Assembly (NCBI GenBank): GCA_001986395.2
Contig: MQVO02000019.1
Location: 186,001 to 250,000, forward strand
Reading direction: 5' to 3'
DNA length: 64,000 nt
From: Irpex lacteus
Taxonomy: Eukaryota > Basidiomycota > Agaricomycetes > Polyporales > Irpicaceae
This document shows positions 10,116 through 22,865 of this stretch, piece after piece. How positions within the stretch are numbered: position 1 is the first letter of the stretch; every line of letters begins with the position of its first letter. The notes under the pieces were generated by a model, which was not told where the DNA came from, made no database searches, and saw nothing but the letters and a program-made list of their open reading frames with translations. The translations under genes and the position numbers were made by a program.

Positions 10116-13100
10116 ATGACCTCGACAATCGATCCAAAAACGATTGGCCGTTCGCGCCGTCATGTCCGCACAGTCACCGGTCAGTCCATCACCATCATCA
10201 CCGACGACCCGCACACCCATCTCATCTACATCTACCCGCAGGTTATCTACCCGAGACTGACGAAAAGGGCAACGAGAAGTGGCCCAGAGGCGACAAGAAC
10301 GTCTGGGAGGCCGGCACCCGTGGGCTCGACAAAGGTGCGTGATCGCCGTGCCGTGCAGCGTGCTCGTGCCTTATCGCGTCCTTTCATCGCCGACAGAGGT
10401 CCCTGATATCACAAAGTCTTTCGTCAACCATGTCAACACCTCCCTCGCCCGCCAGGCGTACAATCTCGATGATTTCGGTGCCTACCAGGCTGCTGCCCTC
10501 TCGACTCGCGACAACCTCATCGTACGTCTTTCGATGCAGCGTTCTGCGCGAGACAGTGCTCACAACATCCTCCTAGATCAACTGGAATGAGACCCAGCTC
10601 AACTACACACGCAAGGCTCCCAAGCGTGCCTACTACCTCTCCCTCGAGTTCCTGATGGGCCGTACCTTCGACAACGCCCTCCTCAACCTCGGACTCAAAG
10701 ACAAGTACCGCGAGGGTATCGACAAGCTCGGATTCAACCTCGAGGACCTTATCGAACAGGAGCGCGATGCCGGCCTCGGAAACGGCGGTCTCGGTCGTCT
10801 CGCCGCATGCTACCTCGACTCCTCCGCCTCACAAGAGCTCCCGGTCTGGGGATACGGCCTGCGTTACAAGTACGGTATCTTCCAGCAGCTTATCGCTCCC
10901 GATGGCAGCCAGCTCGAGGCCCCCGATCCGTGGTTGCAGAACGAGAGCCCTTGGGAGCTCCCGAGACCCGATGTCGCGTACGAGGTCAGGTTCTACGGAC
11001 ACGCCGAGAGGCTGGACAACAACCGGGCTTTCTGGAGCGGTGGACAAGAGGTTTTGGCTGTGGCCTACGACACGATGATTCCGGGATATGCGACGAAGAA
11101 CACGAACAACTTGCGTCTCTGGGAGAGCAAGCCCAAGCGTGGCTTCGATCTCAACAGCTTCAACGGTGCGTCATAGTTTGGTTTGAGTATAAGATAAGAC
11201 TGATTGAGCTTCTGTGATTAGCCGGTGACTACGAGCGCGCTATCGAGTCGTCCAACAGTGCTGCTGCAATCACCTCCGTCCTTTACCCCAACGATCACAC
11301 TACCTGTAAGTCGATCTCGTTGATTGATACACCTGCAGCATTATAACACAATGGACCCTCAGTCGGAAAGGAGCTGCGTCTCAAGCAGCAGTACTTCTGG
11401 ACCGCTGCCTCCCTTGCTGATATCCTCCGTCGCTTCAAGAACCTGGGCAAGCCTCTTACCGAGTTCCCTGAATGTAAGCCTCTTCGCACGTACTTTTTCA
11501 CGCGTATCTAATGGAGCATTGCATGGCAGACGTTTCTATCCAGCTTAACGATGTACGTCCCAACCACAACGTCATTTCTGATTCTGTCAATCTAACTTGT
11601 ATCTCCCAGACTCACCCGACACTCGCCATTCCCGAGCTCTTGCGTCTCCTCATCGACGAGGAAGACGTTCCGTGGGATACGGCTTGGAACATCGTCACTA
11701 ACACGTTCTTCTACACTAACCACACAGTGCTCCCCGTGCGTTTTCGTCGCTTTCTCCATGATTTAATGGAAGCTGACATGGCATCATCTGGTTTATAGGA
11801 GGCTCTTGAGGTACGTTTCCCGCCCGGCACACAAGAGTACGATTACTAACAAGCCATATAGAAATGGCCGGTTCCTCTCATCGAGCATGTTTTGCCTAGA
11901 CATCTGCAGATCATCTACGATATCGTGCGTACCCCCTCATACATCTGTGTCAAATAGTACCCTGACGATGCCCACAGAACTTGTAAGCGATAAACAACTA
12001 AACCCCAAGAGGGCATTTTGCTGACATGCTCGCTAGGATCTTCCTCCAAGCTGTCGAAAAAAAGTTCCCCGGCGACCGCGACAGGCTCGCGCGCATGTCG
12101 CTCATCGAAGAGGGCTTCCCCAAGCAGGTCCGCATGTGCAATCTCGCTGTCATCGGTAGCCGCAAGGTCAACGGTGTCGCTGAGCTGCACAGTGAGCTCC
12201 TCCAGGCGACGATCTTGAAGGACTTCGTGGAGTTCGACGGACCCAGCAAATACTTCAACGTCACAAACGGAAGTACGTACACGTCGTCTGCTCCATCCGC
12301 AGCGAAATACTAGAACTGACACCTTTTGTCTCATAGTTACGCCCCGTCGTTGGCTCGACCAGTCTAACCCTAAGCTGTCCAACCTCATCCAAGAGACTCT
12401 GCAGATCCCCAAGGCGGACTTCCTCAAGGATCTGTCCAAGCTCGAGGGCCTGCTGAAGTATGTCGATAACCCCACGTTCCAGAAGAAGTGGGCGGCGGTG
12501 AAGCAGAGCAACAAGGAGAGGCTCGCGCACTACGTGGAGCACACTTTGGGTCTCAAGATCAATACGCATGCGATGTTCGATGTCCAGGTTAAGGTACGTG
12601 TTGTGTTCAGTCCGATGCACATAGCTGGGGTGCTGATGTTGTACTGTTTTGTGTAGCGTCTGCATGAGTACAAGGTATGTTATTGACGATAGTCCGCTCT
12701 AATGGGTTGGAGTATTCATTGGCTGTCCATAGCGTCAAACCATGAACATCTTCGGTGTCATCTACGTGAGTTGCTATATTCTACAAGCGGATTGGCAGTC
12801 ATTGACGGCATGATCACAGAGGTATCTATGGTTGAAGGAGCTTACCCCTGAGCAGAGGAAGAAGGTCAACCCCAAGGTTGTTTTCTTCGCTGGAAAGGCT
12901 GCTCCAGGCTGTAAGTCCCTTCGCTCGTTGTCTCATCTTCGATCTAATCAGATCATTTTTTCCGCGATACAGACTACATCGCCAAGCTCGTGAGTCTATT
13001 CACCCCTCCACATGCTTGAAGACCTGAGAATTGATGCGCCGCCTCTCATAGACCATCCGCCTCATTGTCAACGTTGCGCGTGTCATCAACGAGGACCCAG

Positions 13101-13984
13101 ATACCAAGGACTTCCTTACTCTCTACTTCCTCCCCGACTACTCCGTCTCCCTCGCTGAGGTGCTCATCCCCGCGTCTGATATCAGCCAGCATATCTCCAC
13201 CGCCGGTACCGAGGCTTCAGGCACTTCGAACATGAAGTTCTGCTTAAACGGTGGCTTGCTCGTCGGTACTGTCGGTACGTGCGATGCAGTTCACACTGTC
13301 CAGACAAAGTCCCTCACACTTCGATCATATCATAGATGGTGCCAACATCGAAATTGCTGAGGAGGTTGGCGAGGAGAACGTCTGTACGTACATCATTGTT
13401 CCTCTCCCCTCGTACTCGAAGCTCACCGTGTCGTCCAGTCTTCTTCGGTCATTTGACACCCGCCGTCGAGGATCTGCGTTACCAGCACATGTACCGTCCC
13501 GTTCCCCTTGAGCAGAAGTCTCCCAAGCTGGCTCAAGTCATCAACGAGGTCGCTGCCGGTCGCTTCGGTGACGGAGGTGTATACGAGCCGTAAGCACTGT
13601 TCTCATCTATAAAACGAATGAATCTGATTGTTCTTTAGGTTGCTCAACACCATCCGCAACCACGACTACTACTTGCTGTCGGAGGACTTCGATTCCTGTA
13701 CGTTCTTGGCCTTCAATGTTCATCTTCTGAAGACACAGGAGTTGACTTCCTTCGTTATAGACCTCCAGGCGTTGGCTCTCGTCGACGAGTCGTACCAGAA
13801 CCGCGTCGAGTGGATCAAGAAGAGTATCAACACCACGGCGAAGATGGGCAAGTTCAGCTCAGATCGTGCGATCCTCGACTATGCTCAGGAGTGCTGGGTA
13901 CGTAACCAAATTTGTATGAGAAACCGTTCTCACTAATTCCTCTCTCGCTCCCTGCAGAACATCGAACCTGTGAAGCTCGAGTAA
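10116..13984 (+). CDS. GPH1: Glycogen phosphorylase
   Basis: A gene with about 22 small introns whose exons cover a full-length family member of roughly 870 aa. It releases glucose-1-phosphate from glycogen in the cytosol using pyridoxal phosphate. Landmarks in order: spliced N-terminus [123 protein letters not shown], then [15 protein letters not shown] holding the cofactor-binding lysine, and [15 protein letters not shown]. It ends [10 protein letters not shown]. The start is taken at 10116 because the short first exon splices directly into the conserved N-terminus. Fungal enzymes are switched by phosphorylation near the N-terminus; the [11 protein letters not shown] stretch is a candidate region, which is inference. 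No key residue is missing. Confidence 0.97.
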
Positions 13985-14517
13985 TTGAAGGAAGGGTGTT
14001 GTGCGCAATATACAAACGTTGTAGCCATAGTAGATTGTCCGTAGAATTTCAATATCAAACCGTTTCGCGATCTCGACAGTGAAGCGACGAAAGTGAGGCA
14101 AAAACGAGTGTGGTGGGTAAAGTATAAGGTAAATGGGCAGAGCGAGGCACAGCGTGTGCGGCAGGTGAAGATGTGTCGCAGACAGAGCACTGAGACCGTG
14201 ATGGGGAAAGAGAGTTCCAGGGTACACAAGCGGGTCCGGAGAATGGGAGGAAGATCTAAGATATTGAGCATTGAAGTGAACAGAGGCTGAATGTAGAACA
14301 CATGAATAGCGAACAAGATACCCAATTACACGATGGGAAAGCCAAATGGAGAACATGGAGAAACGACTGTAAGAGCTAGAACGTATATCGCTAGGCAGTG
14401 TTAGTAATAAGTGAGGTAAGAAGCATATATAATCGAGAGAAGGGTATAGAGGGATTTGCAAGAAGGCTTGCAAGAGGTATCCTACCGCGAGGGTCGAGCA
14501 GCATATATTTCGCTGCG
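13985..14517. other. Shared 3' region of two convergent genes
   Basis: It holds the 3' UTRs of the convergent phosphorylase and Msb1-like genes. A 204-codon frame on the minus strand overlaps the end of the phosphorylase gene and has no domain, so I treat it as chance. Confidence 0.45.
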
Positions 14518-17500
14518 TTACGAACTCGCAGTCTCTACGACCGATTCTTCCTTGTGAACCTCAGTTTCCGTACGAGGCGCTATAGCAGGATAAACATGGT
14601 GCGAAGGCTTGAGAAAGGGGCGGGGCTTACCAGGGGTATCATCACTGGTATCAAGTGCAGGCTTGTGTACTTCGGGTATCTCTGTTACATCAGCAGAACG
14701 GTCGTCTTGAGAAGGGTGCAAAGCAAGAGGAGCTTCAGACGTCGCTTGCTCTTCAGTTGTGGCTGTCACTGCAGAGTCTTCAGCGGTAGACGTAACGGCC
14801 TCGGTGGTATCGTCAAGGCGTTCTACCTGGACTGGAGGCTCTGTAGCAGGTGCTGCCGTAGCCTCTGGTGTTGCCTCTTCACTAGCCTTTCCCTCCTCGT
14901 GTACTGCAGGAATGCGGTCGGAAACGACTGTGTCATCCTTCGGCTCGTTATCTTCAGCGATAGGGACTGTAGAGTGCTCGACAGCCTGAGAGACTTCAAT
15001 GGCAGGTTCTGCTGCTGGAGCGGGAACGGGGGATGACACGACTTCTACCTCCGCAGACTCTGGGGAAGTACTACTCGAGAGTCCCGACTGTTCGGCGGAG
15101 GCAGTGGATACTTCATTCTCCGTCAACGACGAAACCTTGTCTTCTTGTGCCGAAGGCTCTTCGGCCACGGACGCAGGAAGGGGGGCTTCATCCACGACAG
15201 CGGGTTGCTCCGCGGCGACGGTAAAGGCCTCTTCTGGTACAACATCTTGAACTGCTGGAGTAGTCTCAGCGACTGCGGGCTCGGCTAGCTCCGAGGTTGG
15301 CTCTACTGATCCGGCTGGTATCGTAGTCTGCGAAGGTTCATCTTGAGCAACTACCGGGACCGCTTCGTCCTTCGTGGGCAGTGGGGGTGTATTTTCGACG
15401 ACAGGCGATGTAGTTTCTACGGTCGATTCGCCCTCCTGCTCAGAAGTATGCGCAAGAGTAACAGGTTCGCTCGTTTCAAGGGCAACCTGAGGACCAGGTG
15501 TACCACCAGTGAGAACTACGGCTTCAGGAGCAGGTGGAAGCTGCTTTTCAGCATCTTCACCAGAGGTCGCAGATACATTTGTGGCAACAGGCGTAGCGCG
15601 GTCAGAAGAAATCGACGGTCTTGCTGGTGCCTCTTCCTCTGTCTTCACTGGTTCAACTGTAACGGGGTGAACCTCGCCCGCAGATGTGGAGACATCGATA
15701 GGTTCGGACTCGACGAGAGGAACGGGAGGCAGGTCTTCCTTCTCTTTCTCCCCAGGAATCGGTGAAATCGAAGCGGACACTGCACCACGTTCGTGCTTAT
15801 CTACCTTATCGGCTTCGGAAGTAGCGGCACTGGCGACAGTAGCAGTAGCAGCAGCCACTGCGGTGGCTGCAACAGCGTCAGAAGAGACTGGAGCAGTACC
15901 CTTCTCTTGTTTCTTCTCAGCAACGGTGATTCCAAGTCCTTGAGTAGTTGACTCCTTCGACGCGTCCTTCGCAGGGGTTGACTCGGGTATCGTCTCCTCT
16001 GGTACAATCTCACCCAGCTCGCCAATCTTGGGGCTCTTCGTCGATGACGGAGTGACAGCCTTGCCTTTGTGTGGAGCGGCCTTAGAGTTGACGTCCGTCG
16101 CGCTGGTATTGTGGTTAGAGAAGAAGCTGAATCGCTTGATAGTCGGAGAAAAGTTGAAGCTTCTGCGTCCACGCGATGAAGGTGCAAGAGAAGGCCGAGG
16201 CGAAGACGCTCGTCTGGTGGTGTTTTCGAACTGTGGAATGGGAGGGAGAGGTGGTGGAGCGGGACGAGTGAACGTCTGTTCGACTATCAAGATAGGGTAT
16301 TTCCAGGCAGAGGGTTTGAGCTGGGCAACGACAAAGTTTGGCCAGTCCGCAGCGATGGGATCAAGGAGGGCATCACTCCAGAACTCGAAGAATGCTTCGT
16401 CGATGGTAACCGCCCCAACGTGTGTCAGCAAAACGGAAAGCTCTGGCGAGGTCACCGAGCCTGAACGTCCGTTTTCGCGAGGGTTATCCAAAGACTTCCG
16501 ACCACGTCCAGGCGAAGAAGCGCGTCGCCGCTTGCTAGCAACGGGAATCTCCACTTTCGAGGGAGTGACTTCAACATCACTGTCGTTGAGACTTAGGTTC
16601 AGGTTAGGACCAAGAGAGCTCTCGCCAAACCCGAGCTTTGAGAAATCTGCCCAATCCGTCGGCGGGGCTGCTTCATGACCATTACCGTTCGCGGCAGGTC
16701 TACTAGCGGGGCCAAGCGAAGACGAACGTCTGCGCCGTGTGGGAGCAAGACTAATAGGGCTTGTTGGAGGCGCAGACTCAGTCGTCTTGATGGGTGTGGC
16801 GAGCTTCAGCTCTGCTCCTGGGACAAGGGACAGGATGCGGATCGTCTCGTCATCGAGAACTTGAGACAACACTGGAGAGCCATTTGTTGCCTTGTCACTA
16901 CTTAAAGCCTGTTTCGATATATCCTCCCAGACGAGGACGACATCGTTAGCTAGAGAAGCTTTGTCTGCGGTCTTCGCGGCGATTGCCTCGGAGATCAGGT
17001 GAAGAGGGTGCTTGCGAGACGGTTGCGGAGAGTCAATCGAGGGTAGTTCGGTGTTTAAGCGAATGTAGAGAGCTTCGTATGTGCGAGTGGAGAAACGAGG
17101 TTTCACGAGGAATGGAAGGACTTCGTTGGCCTCTGTAGACGCGGTAGTCCCGTAAGGATAATGCTTCACCAATTCAGACAGCCGCAGAGGCATCTTGGAC
17201 AACGAAGACTCCTCACTGCAGGTAGACATTATTCAGAAGAAATATCTTGACCAAACGGTGGCACTGCTTACCGGACATGGGCCAGGAATAAGTGTTCGAG
17301 TACTCTCCCCGCAGTTTCCCACCGCTTGTAAAACTCGGCCCAATCTTCCTCCTTGTTCACCCGTTGTGCAGCCACCAGCCAAAGACCAAATAGCTTCGAT
17401 AGCTTGCTCCCAGACGACCCATTGGCTTCTGCATGAGCAGCAAGCGATTCAATAATGTCCAGTGTCGCCTTCAAAAGCTGAACGTGCGAAGGCGGCAACA

Positions 17501-18373
17501 AGGGCACGAGCGTCTTTGAGAACGCCGTCGGTGGGAAGCCCGCCTGACGTTCAGACGACGCGAACTTCGCGTACCATTCCCATTCAGACGCGTCCTTTCC
17601 AAAAGAGGAGCCTTCGAGCTTGAGATGGCGCAGTCCCCAGCGTAGAACGCCAGCGACGTCGTGAGAGGCACGCGTGTACTTGAGTTCGGAGTCAAAAAGA
17701 GCGAAAGCAGCCTCAGGGGAGGAGGTGGATGTCCTTTCAGCCAGAGAAAGGAGGAAGAGAGAAACTAGCCGTCGTTGCACTTCATCAGACGAGGCATACC
17801 AATGAGGATGCATAAGTCCAAGCGCTTCCAGGCCTGTGTTTAGAAGAAAGGCATAGATTACACAAAATGTTATGGTTGAAGTCAACAAGAGATTTATTGG
17901 CAGGCGTGCTCACCTCCATGCTCAATGATAGCCTTCGAGCTTGCTTGCACTAACTTCAACGTCTCTGCCGGGGTTAGTCGTCGCTCGCCCAAATCTTTCT
18001 CTGCTGGCTCCTCTGGGACCGACTCGAACACAACATCGAGTGCACGATTACTCTCCTCCTTGTTCGCTGGTAGGTTTAACGTGAGGTGGGGAGCTGGTGC
18101 CTGGTTGACGTTGCTCTTCTTCGCATGTTCGACATTCTTCGACTTCGGCCTGAACAACGCAAGAGGCGAGTCTTTCGACGGTCCTGTAGTCAAGCGAGTG
18201 TTATCCTGGAAGCTACTCGTGGATGGAGATGGGTGAGCGGGCGATACTGCCTCGTATTTGCCATCGAGAAGGGGAGGTGCGGACGACCGCTTCTCGGTCG
18301 TCGGGCTCGTGGGAGACGGTGTGTCCTTGTCGTCCTTCTTACGTCCAAAAACCTTTGACAAAAACGAGGGCAT
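14518..18373 (-). CDS. Msb1/Mug8-domain morphogenesis protein
   Basis: Three exons (18373-17914, 17833-17272, 17215-14518) join in frame to 1,239 aa. Exon 1 begins MPSFLSKVFGRKKDDKDTPS, low-complexity, then leads through ERRLTPAETLKLVQASSKAI to GLEALGLMHPHWYASSDEVQ. The region to about residue 620 forms a helical domain (VLRWGLRHLKLEG, LVKHYPYGTTAS, FFEFWSDALLDPIAADWPNF) that I match to the Msb1/Mug8 (DUF1708) domain, related to RhoGAP folds and linked in yeasts to Cdc42/Rho1-dependent polarity and septation. The last 500 or so residues are a disordered Ala/Glu/Pro/Thr/Val tail. I infer a cortical scaffold for polarised growth. The family call is from pattern memory; the gene structure is strong. 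Confidence 0.8.
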
Positions 18374-19845
18374 CGCGTGGTGACTTCCACAGAAAGGTCA
18401 AGTAAAGGAGAGTGGATGAAAACCGGAGATTAGAGGAGGTTGCTGTTTCGTAGGACGAGGGTCGAGAACAAACCGCTCAAGGCGCTTATTGACAAGCTCT
18501 CCAACTTTATTTAACCGGTGGGCGTATGTGATGGCAACGTTAACACAAACATTATTCACGATGTACTTGTGCCTGTAATGCATACAACGTCTTGAGTGTA
18601 AGTGCCACGGAAAGTTCAAAGCGTGCTGAGCGACTCAAACAGCGAATCAACAGCATAACTTGTAATTAGTTATGATGCATCAGTATATTGACCAGATCCG
18701 AGTCAGTGTCGCGCAAACGCAATCATCCCAACCGTGACAGAGCGAATCACTCACACTAGTAATTATTAGGCATGGAAAACGGTCTATGTACCGAAAGTGC
18801 CAATGCACACGCAGTCGATATGGTACGGGTGACTAGTATTATGTCGTCGCGCTTTATTTGGACTTGTTGTGCAACAGCCTGTAAACCTAACAAGGACAAA
18901 TATCACGGTAATGAGCATCACTTCCGAGTCGGACGACACATCCCCCTTCAAGTAATCTTGAGGCACGAAAGTTGTCAGCTGTCTCGTACGTCTGCCTTGG
19001 GGAGACACCTTCAAGCCCTGACCACATCCGTCTCTGTGCATCAAACCACAGTAAAATCCAGATCGCACTTATGCCGGCTGAAAAGCAATAAAATATATCA
19101 TGCAGCATCCCCTTGCATAGGTGCGTATCCTGTTTTTCGCATCTCTCGGTATTTTACGTTCACCAGATTACACTGGCATGATCATCTGGTTAGTGAAGGC
19201 CGTATCTAGTGAACTCGAGCACAGTGTCTGACTTTAATTCCGTTAGCGACTGCCGAGGATCAGATACCACAAAGCCATCTATGATATCTTGCAGACTGTG
19301 ATAGTTGAAGGCAAAAGTACTGCTGTGACGTAATAAGACACAGTGGCTTTCATACAATGCTTCATATAATCAAAGATGTGAATGATCGGGCATGCCATTG
19401 TCCTATTCATAGCATGGCCCACCACTCGCTAAGCTCGGGTACGGTTAGGTGAGTCTTACAGCTTTCAGAGCCCGTGATGTCGTGCTCACACATTAATCAA
19501 TCCGTCATAGACACTAGTTTGAACGCTTGTCTTCAGGTGAGCGGAGGCCTTATGCTCATCCAATGACCCAGAGTGACCCATGATGGTGCGTATTCCTTGT
19601 TATATCAAGGAGGCGGGATGCCTTCTTTATGTTTAAGCTCTCACTATCTGTCTGGTAAGAGCAAATTCAATCCACAAGGCCACAAGATAATCAACTAACT
19701 GGAGATGGTATCAAGTGGCGATTCTCATAAACAATCGAGCACATCGCAAGGTCACTGCTGATTCTATAAGATATCATCCCTATCGTGACTGGACCTTCCC
19801 TCCCTTTCCTGGTCTCCCTTCGACTCCGTGAGTCACCCGCACGCT
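18374..19845. other. Intergenic region between Msb1-like and DUF6533 copy B
   Basis: It holds the promoters of two divergent genes. A 145-codon frame at 18772-19209 has no domain and no codon bias, so I do not call it. Confidence 0.4.
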
Positions 19846-21404
19846 ATGCCAGAAGTCAACGTGAATGGGAGCATTCATTTCGTGGCTCAGGGAGTGTATG
19901 TATCGATAATCTCTCTGTGTTCTTGTATTCTCTGAACAATCCGTATTTCATCGTAGCACGCTGGAAGACTATGCATGCACAGCCATCGCAGGTTCGCATC
20001 GTCTTATCTAACCCCTCATATGTACTATCACTCACCGATATAGTGCCATATTACATCACAGTGCTGGTGTTCTATGACTATTTCCTTACCTTGGACCTGG
20101 AAGTCCAGAACATTTGGACTAAGAAGTTTCGGGGTCCAACTTTGATATTCTTTCTCAACCGATACCTGTGCATTGGACTAGCACTCTCTCTAGTGTTACC
20201 CACAGAAACACAGTTGGTGCGTGTACCAAGGCAAATGTAACCATATGTACTGTTCTAATCCATATTTAGGAGTGGGTTATCGTCTATCATCACGCTGTGC
20301 TCCCCTCATCACACATCTCCATTCTAGCTATACACTTCAGGCCATCTTCGGAAGTGCTCTGGGTATAGTCCTGGCTTGTGAGTCTATGTCCACTGCGATT
20401 GACTTTGACGGTAGTACTTACACGGAAATGACACAGTGTTCTTTGCGCTACGCACTTATGCGATATCGAACTGCAAGCTATCTGTGCTCTTGATCGTATT
20501 CATGGCGTATATTCCGGGGTTTGCAATGAACATGGTACTCGTGTCGTTCTGTTCGAGCTTACCTCCTCTCGCATCTGCCATCGTACTGATGTAACCGCCG
20601 TAATTCAGTGCACAATGCTTCTGAAGGATATCCCAGCGACCCTGGGAATAAAGTATGCAAATCGACTCTGTGTACATCCCAGTATTCACTCCTTTTTTCT
20701 CAGGAGTATGCCCTTTCTCCCTTGCTGCTGATCCTCGAATACTGAACAATCTCATGACCAGTTAGCGAGATGGCCCCGTTGTTCTTTACCCTCTTCGATT
20801 GCCTGGTGCTACTCCTTTCCTTATGGGCGCTATGGAGAAGGCATGACTCATTGAGATCGGACAAAATGGAGACTTTGTCAGCGTTTTTGCTACAGCATGG
20901 TACGTCTGTCTGTCATTCTCAACGGTCTCGCAGTCTCATGAGTATATTACAGGTATTCTCTACTTTGTGTAGGCGCATGAGTCTCCTCTCCCACACACAC
21001 TTTCGTACTTACAATAAACAGCCTTCTACTTATCCTAAATATGCCGCAAGTCATCATGACCAACGTTTTGGTGAGTAGCATCTCGGTAGCTCTATGTCGT
21101 TTAGATCTGCCAATGGCAATGCGCACCCTTCGGCTGACACGCTACGCAGCAGCAGCCTCTTAACGAAGGCGTGATGTACACGTATGTATATTGACTGTAC
21201 TTTCAGCGAAATCGGTACTGATTCATCTGAATTGGCAGCTACTCCTCCATCCTTGTCTCCCGGTTCATGCTGCGACTGCGGGAGGCAAGTAGCACGTTGC
21301 CACGGTATAACACGCCTATCCCTGGTGTTGTGAGACGGTGGTCAAGCCTATCCCGTGAAATGGTTATTGGAAATCTGGCTGAGCCCCTTGTATGTATTCT
21401 GTAG
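19846..21404 (+). CDS. DUF6533-family multi-pass membrane protein, copy B
   Basis: A many-exon gene. Exon 1 starts MPEVNVNGSIHFVAQG and splices to TLEDYACTAIA. A second intron leads to VLVFYDYFLTLDLEVQNIW and FRGPTLIFFLNRYLCIGLAL, the DUF6533 core. Downstream exons read AIFGSALGIVLA, then FFALRTYAISNCKLSVLLIV and FMAYIPGFAMNM, and the last exon reads SSILVSRFMLRLREASS to EMVIGNLAEPLVCIL. The same exon order and the same sentences recur in copies C and D, so the start was fixed by comparison with copy C (MPVENIDGRLRFVTQG, then TLEDYICTAMA). The usual W after YA(I/L) is S here. About seven membrane helices are expected; the function of the family is unknown. Inner splice sites are approximate. 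Confidence 0.8.
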
Positions 21405-21992
21405 CATACCATTATCAGCCACAGGCAGTTTGTTGTCGTAGACTAGACCGAAGAGCGATTGTACTCGTAAAGATGTAGCACACGAGATTCATATATACAC
21501 GATAGGAATTGGCTAAGCTTTTGTGTATCTTATCGGCGTGCACAATGATAGATATGTGGTCTATCTCAAATGTCATTTGGACTGTATAGGTTCAATTGCC
21601 AGCCACGGTGCAAGTTCAAGTTCGGTGAGGAGAGGACCCCAGGAACTCCTGCTGCTTATGGGCGCCACTCTCACGACGATAACTGCAACGAGCTTGAGAG
21701 CTACAGTCATCTACTCATCCCATTCTATCCTCTTGACCTCCATATTCTCTCGGATATCATACACGGATCGTCCTAGGAACCCCGCGGCCGCAGTGGGAAG
21801 TAACTATCTATAATTACTCTGTTCCGCAGCACAACAGACTTCATTGCGACATCCGTCTAGTAGCCAACCCGCGTCCAGCAGCCTTCTCTCACCGCTTTGG
21901 GTCCGGACGTATCGAACTGAGAAGCCTGCTTAAGGCGTTCAAAGAGCGCACAAAGCATCCTATATCATCTGTTCACATTCGCGTCGCCCACC
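21405..21992. other. Intergenic region
   Basis: This is the 3' flank of DUF6533 copy B and the promoter of the 270-aa gene. I see no gene here. Confidence 0.4.
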
Positions 21993-22865
21993 ATGATCAT
22001 CCTCGAGGAGAAGATGCCTGCACCGCCACCATACACTCCTCCACCCTCAGCTTCTGTCCCGTCATTTCCTCCTCCATTTGCAGCTGACTTACGGCCCAAA
22101 GCCAACTTCTCAAGCTTACCGCCACATCTTCTGCTGCGAATCGTGCACGCAACGTTCTCACTCGCGAAGGGCCTTGAGGGCCAGAGAAAGACGCTATACT
22201 GGCTGACCATAAGTCTGAGGTTGGTCAACCGATCCTTGTACTTTGGTAAGCGTACCATTAGAAACCTAGCAAAGGTTTGATACTGATAGTCCACCCCATC
22301 AATAGCTTGCATGCATGTACTGCGTTCCACCTATCTCCCCGCTTACAATCAGCTTGTCAAACCCCCCTACACGTCTGATCCATTCCCTCTCAACGCCTCT
22401 ACCGTTTCTACGAAAGCTGACAGATCCTTCATGCAAACGCTACAACGAGAGACCAAAGTGCTGGACCTCTTCATCGCGCTTAAGGTCCGAGAAGATGTTT
22501 GGACAGATGAAACGGAGCTTCATCTAGAACGGGATGAGAGCTTCCGTGATCTGTTCGACCTAATGCAGCCGCGAAGTCGACTTGAAGACCTGGTGCGCAC
22601 TTATGGCGAACGTGAAGGATTGATTTACTCCGACGATGCCTCATCACCTGTCGCGTCAACCTCACGCTCAAGATCTCGGAAACGTCAGCTGCCTTTCGAT
22701 GCTCTGTCTGTTTCCTTCTCATCCCGACGGGTCGGCCTCGTGCTGACGACAACTCAGCGGAAGAAGACGATTGTGGAAGTAGAGAGACGAAGAGACGAGA
22801 AACTCGAATACGCAGCGAAGGGGTTGGTTCACGATCTTCGGTCATGGTTGGCGGTCAATACATAA
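21993..22865 (+). CDS. Conserved hypothetical protein with F-box-like N-terminus, 270 aa
   Basis: Two exons (21993-22245, 22306-22865) join in frame. The N-terminus is proline-rich (MPAPPPYTPPPSASVPSFPP). It is followed by FSSLPPHLLLRIVHATF, whose LP..LLL.I pattern resembles the first helix of an F-box, though the rest of the box is weak. The C-terminal half is charged and probably helical, with RSRSRKRQLPFDALSVSFSS and TTQRKKTIVEVERRRDEKLE near the end. If the F-box reading is right it would bind Skp1 and act in ubiquitin ligation; that is inference. I recall similar proteins in other basidiomycetes but no assigned function. Confidence 0.75.

Noticed and set aside
11915..12514. A 199-codon minus-strand frame
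   Set aside because: Antisense to well-defined glycogen phosphorylase exons.
13859..14473. A 204-codon minus-strand frame
   Set aside because: Runs over the last phosphorylase exons and the 3' UTR; composition is unlike a protein and no domain is seen.
14398..16678. Plus-strand frames of 212, 140 and 216 codons
   Set aside because: All are antisense to the Msb1-type gene and consist of Ser/Ala/Arg/Cys-rich shadow sequence without motifs.
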